The position numbers and the translations under genes are program-made. From an uncultured Trueperaceae bacterium (GTDB lineage: Bacteria > Deinococcota > Deinococci > Deinococcales > Trueperaceae): 64,000 bases of DNA. Below the pieces are notes generated by a model that had not been told where the DNA came from, ran no database searches, and was given only the letters and a program-made list of their open reading frames with translations. The stretch spans positions 62,001 through 126,000 of the forward strand of contig CALMXZ010000002.1 of assembly GCA_937873495.1 (NCBI GenBank), read 5' to 3'. Of this stretch, positions 1-9,414 are shown piece by piece. The number at the start of each line of letters is the position of its first letter. Position 1 is the stretch's first letter.

Positions 1-1996
1 GGATCTTGTGGCCGGCCTCGAACACGTGCCCGGCGAAGTGCAGGTAGAGCTCGTACGCCTCGACACTGCCGGGCGTGAGGAGGGCGGACGGCACTGCGGG
101 CCAGTTCCTGAACTCGGCGCGGATGCCGTTCGTCGACACCTTGCGCGCCACGCCCTTCTCGTCGACGTCGGACACGGTGACGAAGAAGTCCGTGTCGACG
201 GCGCTCGACGCGGCGAAGAAGCGCGCAGACAGGTTGCCCGCCACGGCGACGTTCTGCTTCAGGACGCCGGTCTCGTACACGAGGTAGTCCTGGCGCGACT
301 GTTGCGGGTTGAGCACGGACGGGGTGAACTGCCCGTCGCCCGACGCCACGTTGCTCGGGTCGTACACGTAGGTGTCGAACCTGTCGCCCGGTGTGGGGGT
401 AGTGACGAGCCGACCGTTGCCGTGCATGGAGTTGGCGCCGCCGTCGCTGTCGAGGTACAGCTCGACGAGCTGCGCCTCCGCGGGGTTCCAGTCGTCGGAG
501 GTGCGCCACTCGTTGGCGCCCTCGCCGCCCAGGTAGTAGGTTGCGCGCGGCTTCTCGTCCTCGCCGTTGGCCACGCCCTTGAGGTAGCGGTCGAACCAGC
601 GGATGGTGCGGGTGTCGAAGTCGTAGTCGATGGCGTTGTCGCCGTACGCGAGGTCCATGCAGTCGCGGAACGCGTTGAGCCCATGGGGCCACGGGCCGAT
701 GATGATGCGCCGGCCGGGCACGTCGTGCTCGGTGAGGAAGCGCCACGTCTCCTGCACGCCGAGGGCGTCGCCGTCGTGCCACCCCGACAGGATGAGCATC
801 GGGACCTTGAGGTCGTGCGCGTGCGCGCCGTTGTCGCAGTGGCGCCAGAACTCGTCGTACTGATAGTGCTCCGCCCACATGTCCCATGGGCCGGAGCGCT
901 TGCCGATAGCCTGGGTGGGGATGTCGAGGAGCGGCCGCATCCGCACGACCTTCTCCGGGTCGACGGTCTTGCCGCCGAACACGTCGAAATCCGTCCTGTT
1001 CGACACTGACTGGCCGAGCGTCCAGCACAGCAGCGGCCACGAACACACGGCCCCGCCGCGGCGCACCGTGTCGTAGTAGAAGGGCGAGCCGACGTTCACC
1101 TCGCTGATGGCCGTCTTGAGGTTCGGGTGGCCCGTCGTCGCGGCGGCCGTCGTCGTGTACCCGAGGTAGCTGGCGCCCCACATGCCGATGTTGCCGTCGC
1201 TCCACTCCTGGGCGGCGATCCAATCGAACAGGTCGCGGGCGTCCTCGCGCTCGTGATAGAAGGGCACGAGCTCGCCGTCCGAGTCGGAGCGGCCCCGCAC
1301 GTCCTGGATGACGAACGCGTAGCCGCGGTTCACCCAGTGGGTGCAGCGGTGGAGGTCGCGCGCCTTGCCGTAGCACGTGCGCACGACGATAGCTGGGAAG
1401 CGTTGGCCGGGTCGGCCGCCGGCGGGGAGGAAGACCTCCGTGGCGAGGTCGACGCCGTCGCGCGTCCGCACCGCCTCGTTGCCCAAGGGGCGGATCCCGT
1501 ACTCCGCCTTCGACAGCACCGGGTCGGCGTACTTCGTGAACGGCGTCACGCTCTCGTGACCTTCCAGGATCAGCATCTCGCTCGAGATGCGCCCTGGCAT
1601 CACGAAGGCGACGACCGTGCCGGCTACCGTGACGACGTCCATGATGGGCGGTTCGCCGCGCATCGCCCAGAGCTGACCCGTCGCCTCCCGCCCGTCGACC
1701 GTCCCCGGGAACGCCAGGTAGCGGTTGTAGCGGGTGCCGTTCGGGAGCGTGACGGTCTCACCGCTCCACGCGGCCGACGAGAGGGCGGCGAAGTTCGCGT
1801 GCAAGGCAGGGAGGTCGAAGAGCGACTCCTTCATGCCCTTGTCGAACAGGATGCGCTTGAGGTGCATGCGCGTCTGCGGGTCGATGCCGAGCCAGAGCAG
1901 CTCACTTCCGCCGAACACGAACTGTCCCTCGTAGACGCCGGAGCGGTAGTGGTTGAACGTGATGGTGGGTGGGGCTTCCTTCGCTGCTGCTTCCAT
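1..1996 (-). CDS. CocE/NonD family alpha/beta hydrolase (partial, 3' end beyond window)
   Basis: About 665 residues are visible and the frame is still open at the left edge. The protein reads as an X-Pro dipeptidyl-peptidase (S15)/cocaine esterase type hydrolase. The nucleophile motif GASYLGY places the serine near residue 276, followed by a cap region and the start of the C-terminal jelly-roll domain (YELYLHFAGHVFEAGHKI). About 150 N-terminal residues precede the core that starts at RTRDGVDLATEVFLP, longer than in many family members. The start at 1996 has a GGAGG 8 bases upstream. It is last in the peptide-uptake operon, 86 bases after the DppC-type gene. No signal peptide is evident, so it probably acts on imported substrates; acyl-peptide, ester or amide substrates cannot be told apart. 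Confidence 0.88.
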   Translation of the reverse strand, partial: MEAAAKEAPPTITFNHYRSGVYEGQFVFGGSELLWLGIDPQTRMHLKRILFDKGMKESLFDLPALHANFAALSSAAWSGETVTLPNGTRYNRYLAFPGTVDGREATGQLWAMRGEPPIMDVVTVAGTVVAFVMPGRISSEMLILEGHESVTPFTKYADPVLSKAEYGIRPLGNEAVRTRDGVDLATEVFLPAGGRPGQRFPAIVVRTCYGKARDLHRCTHWVNRGYAFVIQDVRGRSDSDGELVPFYHEREDARDLFDWIAAQEWSDGNIGMWGASYLGYTTTAAATTGHPNLKTAISEVNVGSPFYYDTVRRGGAVCSWPLLCWTLGQSVSNRTDFDVFGGKTVDPEKVVRMRPLLDIPTQAIGKRSGPWDMWAEHYQYDEFWRHCDNGAHAHDLKVPMLILSGWHDGDALGVQETWRFLTEHDVPGRRIIIGPWPHGLNAFRDCMDLAYGDNAIDYDFDTRTIRWFDRYLKGVANGEDEKPRATYYLGGEGANEWRTSDDWNPAEAQLVELYLDSDGGANSMHGNGRLVTTPTPGDRFDTYVYDPSNVASGDGQFTPSVLNPQQSRQDYLVYETGVLKQNVAVAGNLSARFFAASSAVDTDFFVTVSDVDEKGVARKVSTNGIRAEFRNWPAVPSALLTPGSVEAYELYLHFAGHVFEAGHKI

Positions 1997-2082
1997 GCGT
2001 GCGGCCTCCGTACGTGCGGCTTCGGTGCTTCCGGCCGCGGGCTCGTTCCATGCGCCGCTAGTGGCGGCGGTCACAGGCGGGT

Positions 2083-2949
2083 TCACCGGTTGGACATCCG
2101 CGAGTCGATCGCGTCCCGCAGGCCGTCGCCGACGAGGGTCAGGGCGATGATCGTCAGCACGATGGCGGCGCCGGGCAGGGTCGTGATGTGCCACGCGTCC
2201 CTGATGTAGGCGCGCCCGCTAGCGAGCATGGCGCCCCACTCTGGGGTAGGGGGTTGGATGCCGAGGCCTATGAACCCTAGGCCGCTGATGGTCATGATCC
2301 CGCCCGGGATGTACATGACGAAGCTGGCGATCACTGGCCCGATGGCGTTGGGCAGCACGTGCGCGACGAGGACCCGCGCGGTGCTCGCGCCTTGAGCCCG
2401 AACGGCCGCCACGTACTCGAGGTCCTTGACGGAGAGCACCTGGGCCCGCACGAGGCGGGCCATCCCGGGCACGAAGCTCAAGCCGATGGCGAGCATGAGG
2501 TTCGTCTGGGTGGGCGCCATGATAGTCACGAACGTGATCATCAGGAGCATGGCCGGGATCGCCAGCAGCACGTCGAGCGCCCGCATGAGCAGGCTGTCCG
2601 TGCGGCCGCCGTAGTAGGCCGCGACCGTACCGATAAGAGTGGCCGCGAGGCTGGCAAGCACGACGGACCCGATGCCGATCGTGAGCGAGACGCGGCCTCC
2701 CCACAGGATGCGTGCGAGCAGGTTCCGACCGAGCTCGTCTGTGCCGAGAGGCTTCCCCTCCACCGGGATCCGTAGGCGCTGGGCGATGTTCACCCCCACG
2801 ACATCGCGCTGGTAGTCGAACCAGAGCGGCGCGCTGAAGCAGGCGAGGACGATCACCGCCAGGAGGAAGAGCCCCGCCACCGCCGTGCGGTTGCGGCTTA
2901 GGCGCCGCCACGCCGTCTGCCACGGGTTCCGGCCGAGCCTCTCCTGCAT
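2083..2949 (-). CDS. ABC dipeptide/oligopeptide transporter permease, DppC type
   Basis: This 288-residue inner-membrane permease has the DppC/OppC layout: a cytoplasmic N-terminus, a first membrane helix (AGLFLLAVIVLACFSAPLWF), the family motif GTDELGRNLLARILWG, then five more helices. The EAA coupling loop is near EYVAAVRAQGASTARVLVAH and contacts the ATPase. The chosen start overlaps the stop of the preceding permease by one base (TGATG), indicating translational coupling; an upstream extension of the frame only reads through dppB. It would pair with the DppB-type gene. No ATPase genes (dppD/dppF) follow within the window. Confidence 0.93.
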   Translation of the reverse strand: MQERLGRNPWQTAWRRLSRNRTAVAGLFLLAVIVLACFSAPLWFDYQRDVVGVNIAQRLRIPVEGKPLGTDELGRNLLARILWGGRVSLTIGIGSVVLASLAATLIGTVAAYYGGRTDSLLMRALDVLLAIPAMLLMITFVTIMAPTQTNLMLAIGLSFVPGMARLVRAQVLSVKDLEYVAAVRAQGASTARVLVAHVLPNAIGPVIASFVMYIPGGIMTISGLGFIGLGIQPPTPEWGAMLASGRAYIRDAWHITTLPGAAIVLTIIALTLVGDGLRDAIDSRMSNR

Positions 2950-3887
2950 CAGGCCGCCGGCTCCCCGTACATCGACTCGAGCCGCGGGTCGATCACCGCG
3001 TACGAGAGGTCGGTGAGCAGGTTCGCCACCGCGATCACCACGGCGGCGATCAGCACCCCGCCCATGATCGTGGGCACGTCCTGCTGCCGCACGGCGTCGA
3101 CCATCATCTTCCCGATGCCGTTGATGCCGAAGAGGATCTCGATGACGACGGCGCCACCCACGGACTGCCCGACGAGGAGACCGACGGACGTCACCACCGG
3201 CAACAGGGCGTTGCGCAGCGCGTGCTTGCGCATGACCACGCCCTGCGGGAGCCCCTTGGCGCGCGCGGTCCGGATGTAGTCCTGCCGCACCACGTCGAGC
3301 ATGGACGCCCGTGTGAGGCGCGACGTCACGGTCCAGCCCGCCACGGCCAGGCAGACGAGCGGCATGATGGCGGCCCGCACGTTGTCGAGCCCGCTCGACG
3401 GGAGCCAACCGAGCTTCACGGAGAAGAGGAGGATGAGCATCAGCCCGAGCCAGAAGCTGGGCATGGCGGCCGTGAGGAGGGTCAACACCCGCATCACGTT
3501 GTCGAAGAGCGTATTCTGCCGCACCGCCAACGCGACGCCGAGCGGGATCGCCACGATCAGGATCAACGCGAGCGAGCCGAACGCCAGGACGAGGGTGTTG
3601 GGCAGGCGGACGCCGATCATCTCGAGCACGGGCCGCTTGGTGGAGTACGACGTCCCGAAGTCGCCCGTGAGGACGCCGCCCATGTAGCGCGCGTACCTGA
3701 CGAGGAGCGGGTCGTTCAGGCCGAGCTGCTCGCGCATCTGCGCCAGCTCCTCCGGCTTGGCGCCGACCCCGAGGATCAGCTGCGCCGGGTCGCTCGGGCT
3801 GAGGGAGAGGAGGGCGAAGACGAGCAGGGTGGTCGCGATGAGCACCGGGATGATGTGCGTCAAGCGCTTCAACACGTAGCTGGTCAT
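2949..3887 (-). CDS. ABC dipeptide/oligopeptide transporter permease, DppB type
   Basis: The 312-residue product starts MTSYVLKRLTHIIPVLIATTLLVF, a typical DppB N-terminal helix, and continues with the DppB/OppB motif region DPAQLILGVGAKPEELAQMREQLGL and six predicted membrane segments. The EAA loop is at DYIRTARAKGLPQGVVMRKHALRNALLP. It forms the translocation pore with the DppC-type protein. A GAGGGAA Shine-Dalgarno lies upstream. A 148-base gap holding a strong stem-loop separates it from the binding-protein gene, so permease expression may be lower than that of the binding protein. Confidence 0.94.
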   Translation of the reverse strand: MTSYVLKRLTHIIPVLIATTLLVFALLSLSPSDPAQLILGVGAKPEELAQMREQLGLNDPLLVRYARYMGGVLTGDFGTSYSTKRPVLEMIGVRLPNTLVLAFGSLALILIVAIPLGVALAVRQNTLFDNVMRVLTLLTAAMPSFWLGLMLILLFSVKLGWLPSSGLDNVRAAIMPLVCLAVAGWTVTSRLTRASMLDVVRQDYIRTARAKGLPQGVVMRKHALRNALLPVVTSVGLLVGQSVGGAVVIEILFGINGIGKMMVDAVRQQDVPTIMGGVLIAAVVIAVANLLTDLSYAVIDPRLESMYGEPAA

Positions 3888-3971
3888 GGCTTCCCTCTAC
3901 CGTGCGGCTCGGTGAGCGTCGGGGCGGACCCCCGCCCTGTGGGCGCGGTGTCGAGGCGGGTCGTCGCTGCA

Positions 3972-4021
3972 GCGTCGGGCGTCGGCGGAGCCGCCTGCGC
4001 GGCCCTACCGACGCCCGACGC
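3972..4021 (-). terminator. intercistronic stem-loop between binding protein and permease genes
   Basis: A perfect 14-bp inverted repeat, GCGTCGGGCGTCGG at 3972-3985 and CCGACGCCCGACGC at 4008-4021, encloses a 22-base loop that can form a smaller GGCGG/CCGCC hairpin. No U-run follows on the minus strand, so partial termination or protection of the upstream mRNA 3' end is more likely than full termination. Analogous hairpins occur in the other two importers of this window. Confidence 0.6.
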
Positions 4022-4035
4022 GTGACGCATGGGCC

Positions 4036-5559
4036 TTACTCGAACCGGGCGTGCCGGAACGAGTAGAGCGAGCTCGGGTACGTCTCGACCCCGACGAGGC
4101 GGGCGTCGAACGCGAACATCGCGAGCGTGCTGAACGTCGGGATGATGGGCATCTGGGCGGCCGCGATCTCCTGCACCTCGCGGGCTGCGTCGATCAACAC
4201 GGAGTTGTCGAGGGTGCCCTTGGCCAGTTCGTACAGCTCGTCGACGCGCGCGTTCTCGAAGAATGAGATGTTCTGCGAGCCGAAGCTCCCGCTCCAGTAG
4301 TTCTCCAGCGCGCTCATCGGGTCGCCCGTGATGTTATTCCATGAGCCGGACAGCATCTGGTACTCGCCGCGCGCCATCCCCTCGAGGAAGACGCCGAACT
4401 CGAAGTTCTTGATGCTCATCTCCACGCCGATGGCGCTGAGCAGCGCCTGGTAGGTCTCGGCTACCGACGTGTTGCCGCCGTACGTCCACATGTCGAACTT
4501 GAGGGGGTTGGACGGACCGTAACCCTCGGCCTCCAGCAGCTGCCTGGCCTTCTCCAGGTCGAAGGTGGGCAGGTTCGGCGAGGCGTAGTAGGTGGAGAAC
4601 ATCGGCGGGGTCATGCTGTAGATCACGGTCGAGCCGCCCTGGACGACCGCCAAGCCTTCCTTGTCGGTGGCGTAGGCCATGGCGAGCCTGACGTTCGCGT
4701 TGTCGAACGGCGCCTTCTGGGTGTTCATGGAGATGAAGGCGGTGTTGGTGGTCTTCTGCTGGATGACGTTGAGGCGCGGGTTGCTCTCGGCGCGCGCCAG
4801 GTCGTGGAAGCTGATGGCGGCGAACTGCGCCTCGCCCGTCTCCGCGGCGATGTACCGGTTGGCGTCCTCCGGGATGGTCCTGAACACGATGCGGGGGATG
4901 GCAGGCGCGGTGAACGGGTAGTCGGCCCACGCCGTCAGCTCGAGCCTGTCGCCGGGCACGAAGTTGCTGACGACGTACGGGCCGGTGCCGATGGGCTTGT
5001 TGGCGTAGTCGACGCCGGGCGTCTTACTGTACGCCTCGTTGAGGACGTGCGAGTTGGCCATGAGGGCGCGGATGGTGGAGTTGTTCGGCTCCACCAGCTT
5101 GATGGTGACCTCCGACTCGCCGGTGGCCTCTGTCGACGCCACGTTGTTCATCACCGAGGCCAGGCGCGGCACGTCGCGCAGGCGCTCGATCGAGAACACC
5201 ACGTCCTGCACCGTGAGCGGCGCGCCGTTGTGGAAGACGAAGCCGTCGCCGACGGTCAGCTTGAACGTGGTGGCGTCGACGAACTCCCAGCTCGCCGCCA
5301 CCGCGGGGGCGAACTCGAAGTTCTCGTCGATGTAGATGATCCGGTCGTAGACGTGGCCCATGGCGGTCGCCGTGTTGGCGAAGTTCGCGACGGCCGGGTC
5401 GAGCGTGTTGCCGATGGCCGTCAGGGCCACCACCAGCTCGGTCGGCGTGGCGCTCTGGGCGGTCGCGGTGGCGAACGTCAGGAGAAGCGCGAGGAGGGCC
5501 GGCAGGACGACGGCGAGTCGCCTGCGTGGCGCGTGTCTTTGGGTCGAGGCTGTCGTCAT
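4036..5559 (-). CDS. ABC transporter family-5 solute-binding protein (peptide type)
   Basis: The 507-residue protein carries an N-terminal signal peptide (RRRLAVVLPALLALLLTFATATAQS), then an SBP_bac_5 fold: ELVVALTAIGNTLDPA at the mature N-terminus, NNSTIRALMANSHVLNEAYSK in domain II and the characteristic NKPIGTGPYVVSNFVPGDRL motif. It would capture peptides, opines or nickel-type ligands outside the membrane and deliver them to the DppBC-type pore. There is no lipobox cysteine at the signal cleavage site, so anchoring is uncertain. GGAG precedes the start. The neighbouring M19 dipeptidase and cyclodeaminase suggest peptides or modified amino acids as ligands. Confidence 0.93.
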   Translation of the reverse strand: MTTASTQRHAPRRRLAVVLPALLALLLTFATATAQSATPTELVVALTAIGNTLDPAVANFANTATAMGHVYDRIIYIDENFEFAPAVAASWEFVDATTFKLTVGDGFVFHNGAPLTVQDVVFSIERLRDVPRLASVMNNVASTEATGESEVTIKLVEPNNSTIRALMANSHVLNEAYSKTPGVDYANKPIGTGPYVVSNFVPGDRLELTAWADYPFTAPAIPRIVFRTIPEDANRYIAAETGEAQFAAISFHDLARAESNPRLNVIQQKTTNTAFISMNTQKAPFDNANVRLAMAYATDKEGLAVVQGGSTVIYSMTPPMFSTYYASPNLPTFDLEKARQLLEAEGYGPSNPLKFDMWTYGGNTSVAETYQALLSAIGVEMSIKNFEFGVFLEGMARGEYQMLSGSWNNITGDPMSALENYWSGSFGSQNISFFENARVDELYELAKGTLDNSVLIDAAREVQEIAAAQMPIIPTFSTLAMFAFDARLVGVETYPSSLYSFRHARFE

Positions 5560-5703
5560 GTTCTCAGGGCTCCGTTCCTTGAGAGGCTTCGATGGCTGCT
5601 TCGGGTCGTTCGGGGTGGTCGCGCACTGGGATCGGTCGGTCTGCCGGGCCGGGCGGCCATGGCGGGCGGAGGGCGGCGCCCCCCGCCGGGTCTGTTCCGG
5701 CCA

Positions 5704-6855
5704 TCAGCCGCATACCTCCCGCAACACGCGTAACCAGTTGCCGCCGATGACCTTGGCGGCGTCCTCGTCGCTGTACCCGCGGGCGAGCAGGCCGGCGGTG
5801 ACGTTGGGGAACTCGCGGTAGTCCTTCAGGCCGTGGATCCACTCGGTCGAGGGCCCGTCGCCCGGCGCGAACCCGATCGTCGGCGCTATCAGGCGCTTGA
5901 ACTCGAGCGCCATCCACTTCGTCTGCGGCATGGGCCAGTCCGTGCCGATCCCCACGCTGTCGATGCCGACGAGGTTCACGATGTGATCGACGTGGTCGAG
6001 CACATGATCGAGGGTGGAGTTCGCCGGATCGGGCGCCACGAACCACGGCATGGCGAAGACGCCGATCACGCCGCCCGTCTCCGCGATGGCCAGTATCTCG
6101 GTGTCGCTCTTGCAGCGGTCGTGCGCGTAGACGGCGGAGGCGCCTGTATGGGTGGCCACCACGGGTCGCTCCGCGTAGGTGCAGGCGTCGAGCGTCGTCT
6201 GCCGCCCGCAGTGCGACGTGTCTACTACGATGCCGAGCTCGTCGCATTTGGCCACGAACTTCATGCCGAAGCGGCTGAGCCCGGCGTCGTTGGGCTCCAT
6301 GCACCCCGCGCCGATCAGGTTGTGATTGTTGTACGTGAGTTGCTGGACGCGCAGCCCGAAGTCGTAGGCGAGCTCGAGGAGCCCGAGGTCCTTGCCGTAC
6401 CCTTCCGCCTCCTGGCTCGTGACGATCCCCGCGCGTAGGCCGTTCGCGTGCGCCGCCTCTATCTCGCCGGCCGTGCGCGCCTTCACGAGCCACGCCTTGT
6501 GGTCGAACTCCTCTTGCACGTTGACGATGCTGCGCATGAGGGAGTCCTGCGTCCGGATGGAGAGCTGGCGGCACGCGGCCGTGATGCCGCTCTTGGTCCA
6601 GCACTCCTCGTAGAGGTCCGCGAGTTTGCCGTTCGTGTACCAGCGGCGGACCATCTCGCTGGCGTAGCGCACCTGCTCGGCCTCGTCGCCCGGGCGGGCG
6701 CGCTGCGCGAGCGCCAGGAGCTCGCCCTCGAGCTCTTCCGGCAGGGAGTAGGTGCCGATCGGGCCCTGGAAGAGCATGTCGATGACGATGCTGCCTTCGT
6801 GCAGCTCGCGGGCGTGGCCGAGCTGGGCGTCGGTGAGGGCGTGGCGTTGGCTCAT
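5704..6855 (-). CDS. membrane dipeptidase-like zinc hydrolase (peptidase M19)
   Basis: The 383-residue protein matches the M19/renal dipeptidase family, TIM-barrel zinc enzymes that cleave dipeptides. Visible landmarks are IVIDML near residue 24 in place of the usual DGHNDL, GIVVDTSHCGRQTTLDA (the DLSH motif), HTGASAVYAHDRCKSD, and the late IGTDWPMPQTKW segment. The start at 6855 forms an ATGA overlap with the upstream cyclodeaminase, which decides it over a longer frame that runs into that gene. The lost N-terminal HxD motif may indicate altered metal binding or a specialised substrate. No signal peptide is seen, so a cytoplasmic role on imported dipeptides is inferred. Confidence 0.88.
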   Translation of the reverse strand: MSQRHALTDAQLGHARELHEGSIVIDMLFQGPIGTYSLPEELEGELLALAQRARPGDEAEQVRYASEMVRRWYTNGKLADLYEECWTKSGITAACRQLSIRTQDSLMRSIVNVQEEFDHKAWLVKARTAGEIEAAHANGLRAGIVTSQEAEGYGKDLGLLELAYDFGLRVQQLTYNNHNLIGAGCMEPNDAGLSRFGMKFVAKCDELGIVVDTSHCGRQTTLDACTYAERPVVATHTGASAVYAHDRCKSDTEILAIAETGGVIGVFAMPWFVAPDPANSTLDHVLDHVDHIVNLVGIDSVGIGTDWPMPQTKWMALEFKRLIAPTIGFAPGDGPSTEWIHGLKDYREFPNVTAGLLARGYSDEDAAKVIGGNWLRVLREVCG

Positions 6856-7895
6856 GCGGCTGGCTCCCTTCCCGAGCCGGTCTGCAGCGCGGTGAAGACG
6901 TAGTCGGCAGCCAGCAGGTCCTGCACCGCCTGCCCGAGCGACTCGAAGACGGTTATCTCGCTCGGGTCCGTCCTGCCGGGCAGGTCGCCGGCCAGGACGC
7001 CGCCGACCTCGCCGATGACGTGGTCCTTGGTAACGGTGCCCTCCTCGATGGCGAGCAGGAGGTCGCCGGCTTCCTTGAGGGCCGCCGGCAGCCAGTCGAC
7101 GAAGACCCTGCTGGCGGCGACCAAGTCGCCGGCCAGCTCGCGCGCCTTGGGGGTGCACGAGCCGACGGCGTTGACGTGCGCGCCTGGCTTCACGCCGGAG
7201 GCGAAGAGGATGGGTTCGGTGGCGGCGGTGACGGTGCAGATGATGTCGGCGTCGGCCGTGGCTTCCGCGACGGTCGCGCAGGCGGTCACCGGGAGGCCGA
7301 GCTGGGCGCGTGCGTACTGGGCGAAGGCTTCCGCGCGCGCCGGCTGGCGGTCCCACACGCTCACGGCGCGCAGCTGCCTGACGAGCGCCATCGCCTCGAG
7401 GTGCTGTCTGGCCTGGACGCCGGTGCCGAGGATGGCGAGGCGGTCCGCGGCCGGCCTGGCCAGCGCGTCGGTCGCTGCTGCTGACGCCGCCGCCGTGCGT
7501 ATGGCCGTAACGGCCTCGGCGTCGACGACGGCCTTGACGGCGCCGGTGCGCGTCTCGAACAGGAGAATGAGCCCTTGGTGCGACGGCCTGCCGAGCTGAT
7601 AGTTGCCTGGGAAGACGCTCAGTACCTTCACGCCCGCGACCTCGGCGTCTTGGTCGTAGGCGGGCATCATGCCCAGCACGTTGCGCCCGTACAGGGGGAG
7701 GACCGGACGCACCATCTGGCGAGCCCGGTCCGTGCCGAGCGCCGTCAGGGCCGTGCGCATCAAGCCTATGCAGGTACCCATGTCGAGTAGGGCTGCGACC
7801 TGCGCGCCCGTGATGACCGTCGGTTCGACGCCGTGCTCCGAGCCAAGGCCGATCGAGACCTGGTTCGGCCGCTCTGTCAGTAGCTCTTCTGGCAT
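6852..7895 (-). CDS. ornithine cyclodeaminase / mu-crystallin family protein
   Basis: The 347-residue NAD(P)-binding protein has the OCD/mu-crystallin signature: GRNVLGMMPAY, GLILLFETRTGAVKAVVDAEAVTAIRTAAASA, the Rossmann motif AILGTGVQARQHLEAM, and the later GAHVNAVGSCTPKARELA. Members include ornithine cyclodeaminase, alanine dehydrogenase and imine or opine reductases; the exact activity is not determined here. The ATG at 7895 is preferred over a GTG at 7916 because AGGAG sits 5 bases upstream. It is the first gene of the minus-strand operon and is divergent from the regulator at 8038. Confidence 0.9.
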   Translation of the reverse strand: MPEELLTERPNQVSIGLGSEHGVEPTVITGAQVAALLDMGTCIGLMRTALTALGTDRARQMVRPVLPLYGRNVLGMMPAYDQDAEVAGVKVLSVFPGNYQLGRPSHQGLILLFETRTGAVKAVVDAEAVTAIRTAAASAAATDALARPAADRLAILGTGVQARQHLEAMALVRQLRAVSVWDRQPARAEAFAQYARAQLGLPVTACATVAEATADADIICTVTAATEPILFASGVKPGAHVNAVGSCTPKARELAGDLVAASRVFVDWLPAALKEAGDLLLAIEEGTVTKDHVIGEVGGVLAGDLPGRTDPSEITVFESLGQAVQDLLAADYVFTALQTGSGREPAA

Positions 7896-8037
7896 CAGCG
7901 CTCCTACAGGAGGCACGATAGGCGCGGACCCGGCTGTCTGTATACTGACCGGAAGTCGTCCCGAAGAGGCGCGCTTAGGCGCCGGCCTGCTCGGGCACGC
8001 TTCGAAAGCGTGGGTCGGGAGCGAGGTTCAAGGGCGG
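7896..8037. promoter_or_regulatory. divergent intergenic control region
   Basis: These 142 bases separate the scavenging operon from its divergent regulator. A TATACT hexamer at 7941-7946 could be a -10 element for the plus strand, and its reverse complement gives TATACA on the minus strand. No convincing -35 matches at 17-base spacing were found. The position makes it the likely binding region of the regulator. Confidence 0.4.
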
Positions 8038-9360
8038 ATGTTCAGGCTTGGCGTGGTCGGCCACCGCGATACGTTGCGAGCTGTCGAAGGCATCGTGGTG
8101 GAGTACTTCGACGATGTCGCCGTCGTGCCGGAGGAGTTCGGCAACGACGACGACATCGTCGACGCCGTCCGGCGCATCGCGCACCTCCAGACCCGCTGCG
8201 ACGCGATCCTCTACTCGCGCAAGGACCCGTACCTGCTCGTAGCGAACCGCCTCCACCACAACGTGCCCGTTCGCTACGTCGACGTCGACAGCTCGGACCT
8301 CCTCATCAGCCTTCTCGCCGCCACGGTCCAGCTCGCGTCGGTGCCGGACTCCATCAGCGTCGACTCGTTCGACGCGCCTGCCGTCGCCACCGCCCTGCGC
8401 AGCGTCGGCATCGCCGAGGAAACCATCGCTATCCGCTGCGTCGGCCCGCAGCCGAGCGGCGCCGGCCTCGTGAAGGCGACCCTCCAGCAGCACCTCGGCC
8501 ACCACGCGGCCGGCGCCCGGCTCTGTATCACGAACATCACGGACGTCCATCACTCGCTGCTCGGTCTGGGGGTGCCGAGCACCCTCATCAGCCCGTCGAT
8601 CGAGTCGTTCGTGCACGAGATACGCAACCTCATGCTGCGGCACCAGGCGCGCGCCCAGGACTCGGCGGGCCTGGCGATCATGCACATCCACTTGCAGTAC
8701 AAGGAGAAGTACCGCTACCACGGCACGATGCCCATCCGGGAAGTCGACGACCTCAGCACGGCGGCCAAGCTCATCGCCGTGTTCGCGGAGGAGGTCGATA
8801 GCGCCATGTTCCACCTGAGCCGCTGGGAGTACCTGATCCTGTGCAGCCGGCCGCTGCTCGAGAACGCCACGGACCGCTTCGCGGACATAAGCATCATGCG
8901 CGACATCAACCAGGAGACGACGTTTGACGCGGCCATCAGCATCGGCTGCGGGCAGACGGTCAAGCAGGCCGAGGCGAACGCGTTCAGCGCCCTGAACGAG
9001 GGCCAGACGCTCGCGGGCACGTACGCGTTGGTGGTCACGGGCTCGGGCGAGCCGCTCGGTCCGATTAAGCCGAAGAGCCGGCGCTACCCGGAGCCGAGCG
9101 GCGCGGAAGCGAACCTGGCGCGCATAGCGGGGGAGACGGGCCTGAGCACGCAGGTCCTGAACCGCCTCTACGGGCTCACGGTGTCCAGGAACACGAACCT
9201 GTTCACCTCGGCCGAACTGGCGGAGCTGTTGGGCGTGAGCACGCGGACCGTCAACCGCATCGTCGGGCGGCTGCTGCAGCACGGGCACGTGGCCGTGGAG
9301 GGCAAGGACCTGACGCGTGGGTTCGGCAGGCCCGCCCGGGTGTTGCGGTTCAGGTTGTGA
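8038..9360 (+). CDS. one-component transcriptional regulator with degenerate cyclase-like domain and C-terminal winged helix
   Basis: The 440-residue protein has no family I can name with certainty. An N-terminal alpha/beta region (MFRLGVVGHRDTLRAVEGI) resembles periplasmic-binding or receiver folds. A central region around residues 215-345 (YKEKYRYHGTMPIREVDDL, ISIGCGQTVKQAEANAFSAL) resembles a GGDEF or class III cyclase fold without catalytic residues. The last 65 residues (LFTSAELAELLGVSTRTVNRIVGRLLQHG) form a clear winged helix-turn-helix. The start has an AAGGG 4 bases upstream; a longer open frame overlaps the divergent gene and is unlikely. It probably senses a substrate of the adjacent operon. 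Confidence 0.7.
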   Translation: MFRLGVVGHRDTLRAVEGIVVEYFDDVAVVPEEFGNDDDIVDAVRRIAHLQTRCDAILYSRKDPYLLVANRLHHNVPVRYVDVDSSDLLISLLAATVQLASVPDSISVDSFDAPAVATALRSVGIAEETIAIRCVGPQPSGAGLVKATLQQHLGHHAAGARLCITNITDVHHSLLGLGVPSTLISPSIESFVHEIRNLMLRHQARAQDSAGLAIMHIHLQYKEKYRYHGTMPIREVDDLSTAAKLIAVFAEEVDSAMFHLSRWEYLILCSRPLLENATDRFADISIMRDINQETTFDAAISIGCGQTVKQAEANAFSALNEGQTLAGTYALVVTGSGEPLGPIKPKSRRYPEPSGAEANLARIAGETGLSTQVLNRLYGLTVSRNTNLFTSAELAELLGVSTRTVNRIVGRLLQHGHVAVEGKDLTRGFGRPARVLRFRL

Positions 9361-9414
9361 GGGGTGCTTCAGGGTGCGTGGCAGCCGGGGCAGACGTAGC
9401 CACTGAGCAGATGT

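Noticed and set aside
1127-2209. A 360-residue plus-strand open frame
   Set aside because: Antisense to the CocE-type hydrolase with its GASYLGY motif; His/Arg/Val-rich shadow composition.
7940-7945. GTATAC palindrome in the divergent promoter region as a regulator operator
   Set aside because: Six bases is too short to be meaningful and no flanking symmetry extends it.
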